NCBI RefSeq assembly: GCF_022701255.1
Contig: NZ_CP031705.1
Coordinates: forward strand, 6,262,001 to 6,326,000
DNA length: 64,000 bases
Source: Microcoleus vaginatus HSN003
GTDB taxonomy: Bacteria > Cyanobacteriota > Cyanobacteriia > Cyanobacteriales > Microcoleaceae
Direction of reading: 5' to 3'
Of the stretch, positions 62,346-64,000 are shown in pieces. A model generated the notes under the pieces. It was not told the DNA's origin. It did not search any database and worked only from the letters and a program-made list of their open reading frames with translations. The position numbers and the translations under genes are program-made. Numbering within the stretch: the first letter of the stretch is position 1; the number at the start of each line of letters is the position of its first letter.

Positions 62346-63431
62346 TTACTTTATCGTGGCTAGCTGAGCCTCAGCATAAATAAACTGTCCCAAAGCATTA
62401 GCTTTCCGGGAAGGCTGAGCCAAGTGAGCCTTAAGATTGGCGTCTTTCAGCAAAGGTTGCAACACCTCCCAGAAAAACTCGCCGCCACCGCCAGTCAGAA
62501 CCACATCCGTCACCCGTTCCGGCAGCCACTGCACCAAACGTTCGGACAGTTCGTTAGCGAAAGCCTCCCGCAAATCCTTAATAATCGGATCTAAATTAGT
62601 CGGCTTAGTCGCTCCTCTGGGGCGGTAAAAACGCTGGCCCTCGGGTTTATTCACTGCTTCCAGTAAAGACAGAGATTGAGGGTCTGCACCCGGAATCTTT
62701 GAGGCAACTTGTTCGTAGAACTTGTTCATTGCGAAGGAATCGCTCTTAGAAGCCGCGCGGGCGAACCGGAAACGATCGACCATTAACAAATCGGTAGTTT
62801 GGTGTCCGATATCAACAACAGCCACCGACAGTTCCGGCAACTCCGGCGTAAACTCCTTGTTATCTTGAGCCTCGCACCAAATCAGGCTGCCGAACCCTTC
62901 CGGCATCACCCAAACGTGACTGATGTTAATATCCACCCGCTCGCCCCGGTACACCACAACGTGGGGAGAGCGCAGTTGGCTGATAATCTCTTCCTTTTCC
63001 TTCTCAAACTGATCCTGCGAATAAAACGGCAAACCCAGCACAACTGCTATTTCGCCCTTCATCTGGAAATATCCAGCACAGGAAAAGACCTTAACCAAAG
63101 CATCTACTACTTTCGACTGATCAGCGCCACCGAGATTAGCGCCAAAATCTGCCGCCAATTGACCTATAGCGTAACCCCTGCCCTGGTACTCCAGCCACAT
63201 ATCCAACAGAGGGTCTGTTGCTTTGGACTCAAAGCTGCCACCCCGCACCTTTTCCACGGGCATAGCAGCCACGTTAGCCGGGATGAAAACAACGCTACTC
63301 GGGTTGCGACTCACGCAAGCTTTAGTTGCCGTCCGACCCAAATCAGCACTAATAATCGATTTGTTGTTAGAAGCGACTTTAGTCTGCTGGGTCAGCATAG
63401 CCGAATTAGGAACAAGCTGTCTAGTTGTCAT
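62346..63431 (-). CDS. ParM/StbA-like actin ATPase
   Basis: 361 residues. The actin-fold phosphate-binding loops are visible: SIISADLGRTATKACV (phosphate 1), VAVVDIGHQTTDLLMV (phosphate 2) and DVVLTGGGGEFFW (adenosine). The first 25 residues are a low-complexity lead; an alternative ATG is at 63398. ParM proteins polymerise with ATP and push plasmids apart via ParR bound to a centromere. Here the gene is apparently chromosomal, next to ftsH and a putative ParR-like gene. Similar actins are known in filamentous cyanobacteria; the role on a chromosome is unknown. It reads away from ftsH. Confidence 0.85.
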   Translation of the reverse strand: MTTRQLVPNSAMLTQQTKVASNNKSIISADLGRTATKACVSRNPSSVVFIPANVAAMPVEKVRGGSFESKATDPLLDMWLEYQGRGYAIGQLAADFGANLGGADQSKVVDALVKVFSCAGYFQMKGEIAVVLGLPFYSQDQFEKEKEEIISQLRSPHVVVYRGERVDINISHVWVMPEGFGSLIWCEAQDNKEFTPELPELSVAVVDIGHQTTDLLMVDRFRFARAASKSDSFAMNKFYEQVASKIPGADPQSLSLLEAVNKPEGQRFYRPRGATKPTNLDPIIKDLREAFANELSERLVQWLPERVTDVVLTGGGGEFFWEVLQPLLKDANLKAHLAQPSRKANALGQFIYAEAQLATIK

Positions 63432-63754
63432 TGAAATGTGTTACCTCACTGAGCCTCACCATTATCATGCCTTATCCCTTGACACTGCCACGCTTAAAGA
63501 CAGTGGGTGAAAGCGGCGATTCTTTTAACTCTACCTAGATCGGTATCGAAATCAGCACCAAACATTATATTCGGGACGATCGCCCTTACCCTAACTAACC
63601 TAACTTTTTCTGGAGCGATCGTGGTCGAAGGTCTGTTGCCTGAGAGTGCATTGTTAAGTTAAATTTAGTTAAGATTCTGAGTGTAAACTTTTGTCGCACT
63701 TCTCCGACACCGCGATCTTACCCGATCTGTCCCCAATTCAAGGCATCCGCATTT
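63432..63754. other. Divergent control region between the ParM-like gene and ftsH
   Basis: About 320 bases with promoters for both directions. It contains two HIP1-like GCGATCG sites and a small hairpin, CACTG(N13)CAGTG, at 63482-63504. No clear direct-repeat iterons (as in a parC centromere) are visible to the eye. TTAAGTTAAATTTAGTTAAG near 63653-63672 is a short AT-rich direct repeat. Confidence 0.4.
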
Positions 63755-64000
63755 ATGAAAATTTCTTGGCGAACTATACTACTTTGGACTTTACCCGCCT
63801 TAGTCATCGGCTTTTTCTTGTGGCAGGGGGCCTTTGCCCCATCCCCCGCAGAAATGAGCAAGAACACCGCCAGCACCCGCCTGAGCTACGGTCGATTCTT
63901 AGATTACTTAAACGCCGGTCGAGTGACCAGCGTTGACCTTTACGACGGAGGTCGGACGGCTATTGTCCTAGCAGTCGATCCCGAACTGGACAATCACGAG
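63755..64000 (+). CDS. ftsH: FtsH2-like protease, N-terminal part, cut by the window end
   Basis: 82 codons are visible. MKISWRTILLWTLPALVIGF and FLWQGAFAPSPAEMSKNTAS form the N-terminal membrane anchor, then STRLSYGRFLDYLNAGRVTS and VDLYDGGRTAIVLAVDPELD, closely matching cyanobacterial FtsH2 (slr0228 type). FtsH is an AAA+ zinc protease in the thylakoid membrane that removes damaged D1 protein in photosystem II repair. The ATPase and protease domains lie beyond the window. Assignment to FtsH2 and not another cyanobacterial FtsH rests on the STRxxYGRFLxY motif. Confidence 0.93.
   Translation, partial: MKISWRTILLWTLPALVIGFFLWQGAFAPSPAEMSKNTASTRLSYGRFLDYLNAGRVTSVDLYDGGRTAIVLAVDPELDNHE

Noticed and set aside
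63432-63754. parC-like centromere for the ParM-like system
   Set aside because: No set of regularly spaced direct repeats of about 10 bases was found by eye.
1-64000. Very frequent GCGATCGC octamers
   Set aside because: This is HIP1, a known abundant motif of many cyanobacterial genomes. Used as a taxonomic hint, not as a novel finding.

Overview
The window looks like a chromosomal stretch of a filamentous, non-marine cyanobacterium, probably of the Oscillatoria/Microcoleus type. Reasons seen in the sequence: the HIP1 octamer GCGATCGC recurs throughout; there is a plant-type [2Fe-2S] ferredoxin (31357-31656), a cyanobacterial biliverdin reductase (29821-30831), a phytochrome-family kinase (52656-55751), the start of an FtsH2-like thylakoid protease (63755-64000), and many short fold-back repeats such as AGAAACCCGGTTTCT. 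The genus is an inference; no rRNA or tRNA gene was found to test it.

Layout. 1-5.7 kb: membrane-protein tail, retropepsin-like protease, pentapeptide-repeat protein, decayed PIG-V-like mannosyltransferase, TenA, polyprenol-phosphate glycosyltransferase, glutathione S-transferase. 5.7-10.1 kb: a two-gene caspase / NB-ARC-TPR module whose proteins carry the same short C-terminal or N-terminal domain, which suggests a split effector-sensor (death-like) system. 10.2-10.6 kb: a broken second copy of bvdR. 11.1-29.2 kb: a long stress or dormancy-flavoured block with a P-type ATPase, adenylate cyclase, HPF/RaiA-like ribosome factor, eRF1-fold (baeRF) protein, AI-2E-family membrane protein, glucose dehydrogenase-like SDR, PPK2 polyphosphate kinase, two overlapping MscS channels and an antiporter with a fused Usp domain. 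Inside this block are relics of atpD and atpC of an alternative (N-type) ATP synthase operon. 29.8-33.7 kb: bvdR, ferredoxin, SpoIID-like protein.

34.1-40.2 kb: a second conflict-type module, a P-loop ATPase followed 4 bp later by a giant STAND NTPase ending in 14 almost identical WD40 repeats. 40.3-44 kb: M20 amidohydrolase, GT87-like glycosyltransferase, ribbon-helix-helix protein. 44.2-50.7 kb: DUF262/HNH (GmrSD-like) protein, a PIN toxin-antitoxin pair lying between two copies of the aspS 3' end, aspS itself, a coiled-coil protein and a macro-domain protein. 50.8-51.1 kb: a crcB pseudogene. 51.7-57.6 kb: a bacteriophytochrome hybrid kinase with a REC-GGDEF response regulator, next to a sensor kinase collapsed by an internal deletion. 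58.9-64 kb: mgtE, a coiled-coil membrane protein, a chromosomal ParM-like actin with a putative ParR-like partner, and ftsH.

Three threads run through the window. First, conflict or immunity functions are dense: caspase/NB-ARC, ATPase/STAND-WD40, DUF262-HNH, PIN toxin-antitoxin and perhaps the macro protein, two of them with near-identical repeat arrays. Second, bilin and light signalling: bvdR removes biliverdin, the likely chromophore of the phytochrome encoded 22 kb away. Third, gene decay is unusually readable: at least seven pseudogenes (mannosyltransferase, bvdR copy, atpD, atpC, aspS tail, crcB, CHASE kinase) can be recognised by reading frame, and fold-back repeats fill many gaps.
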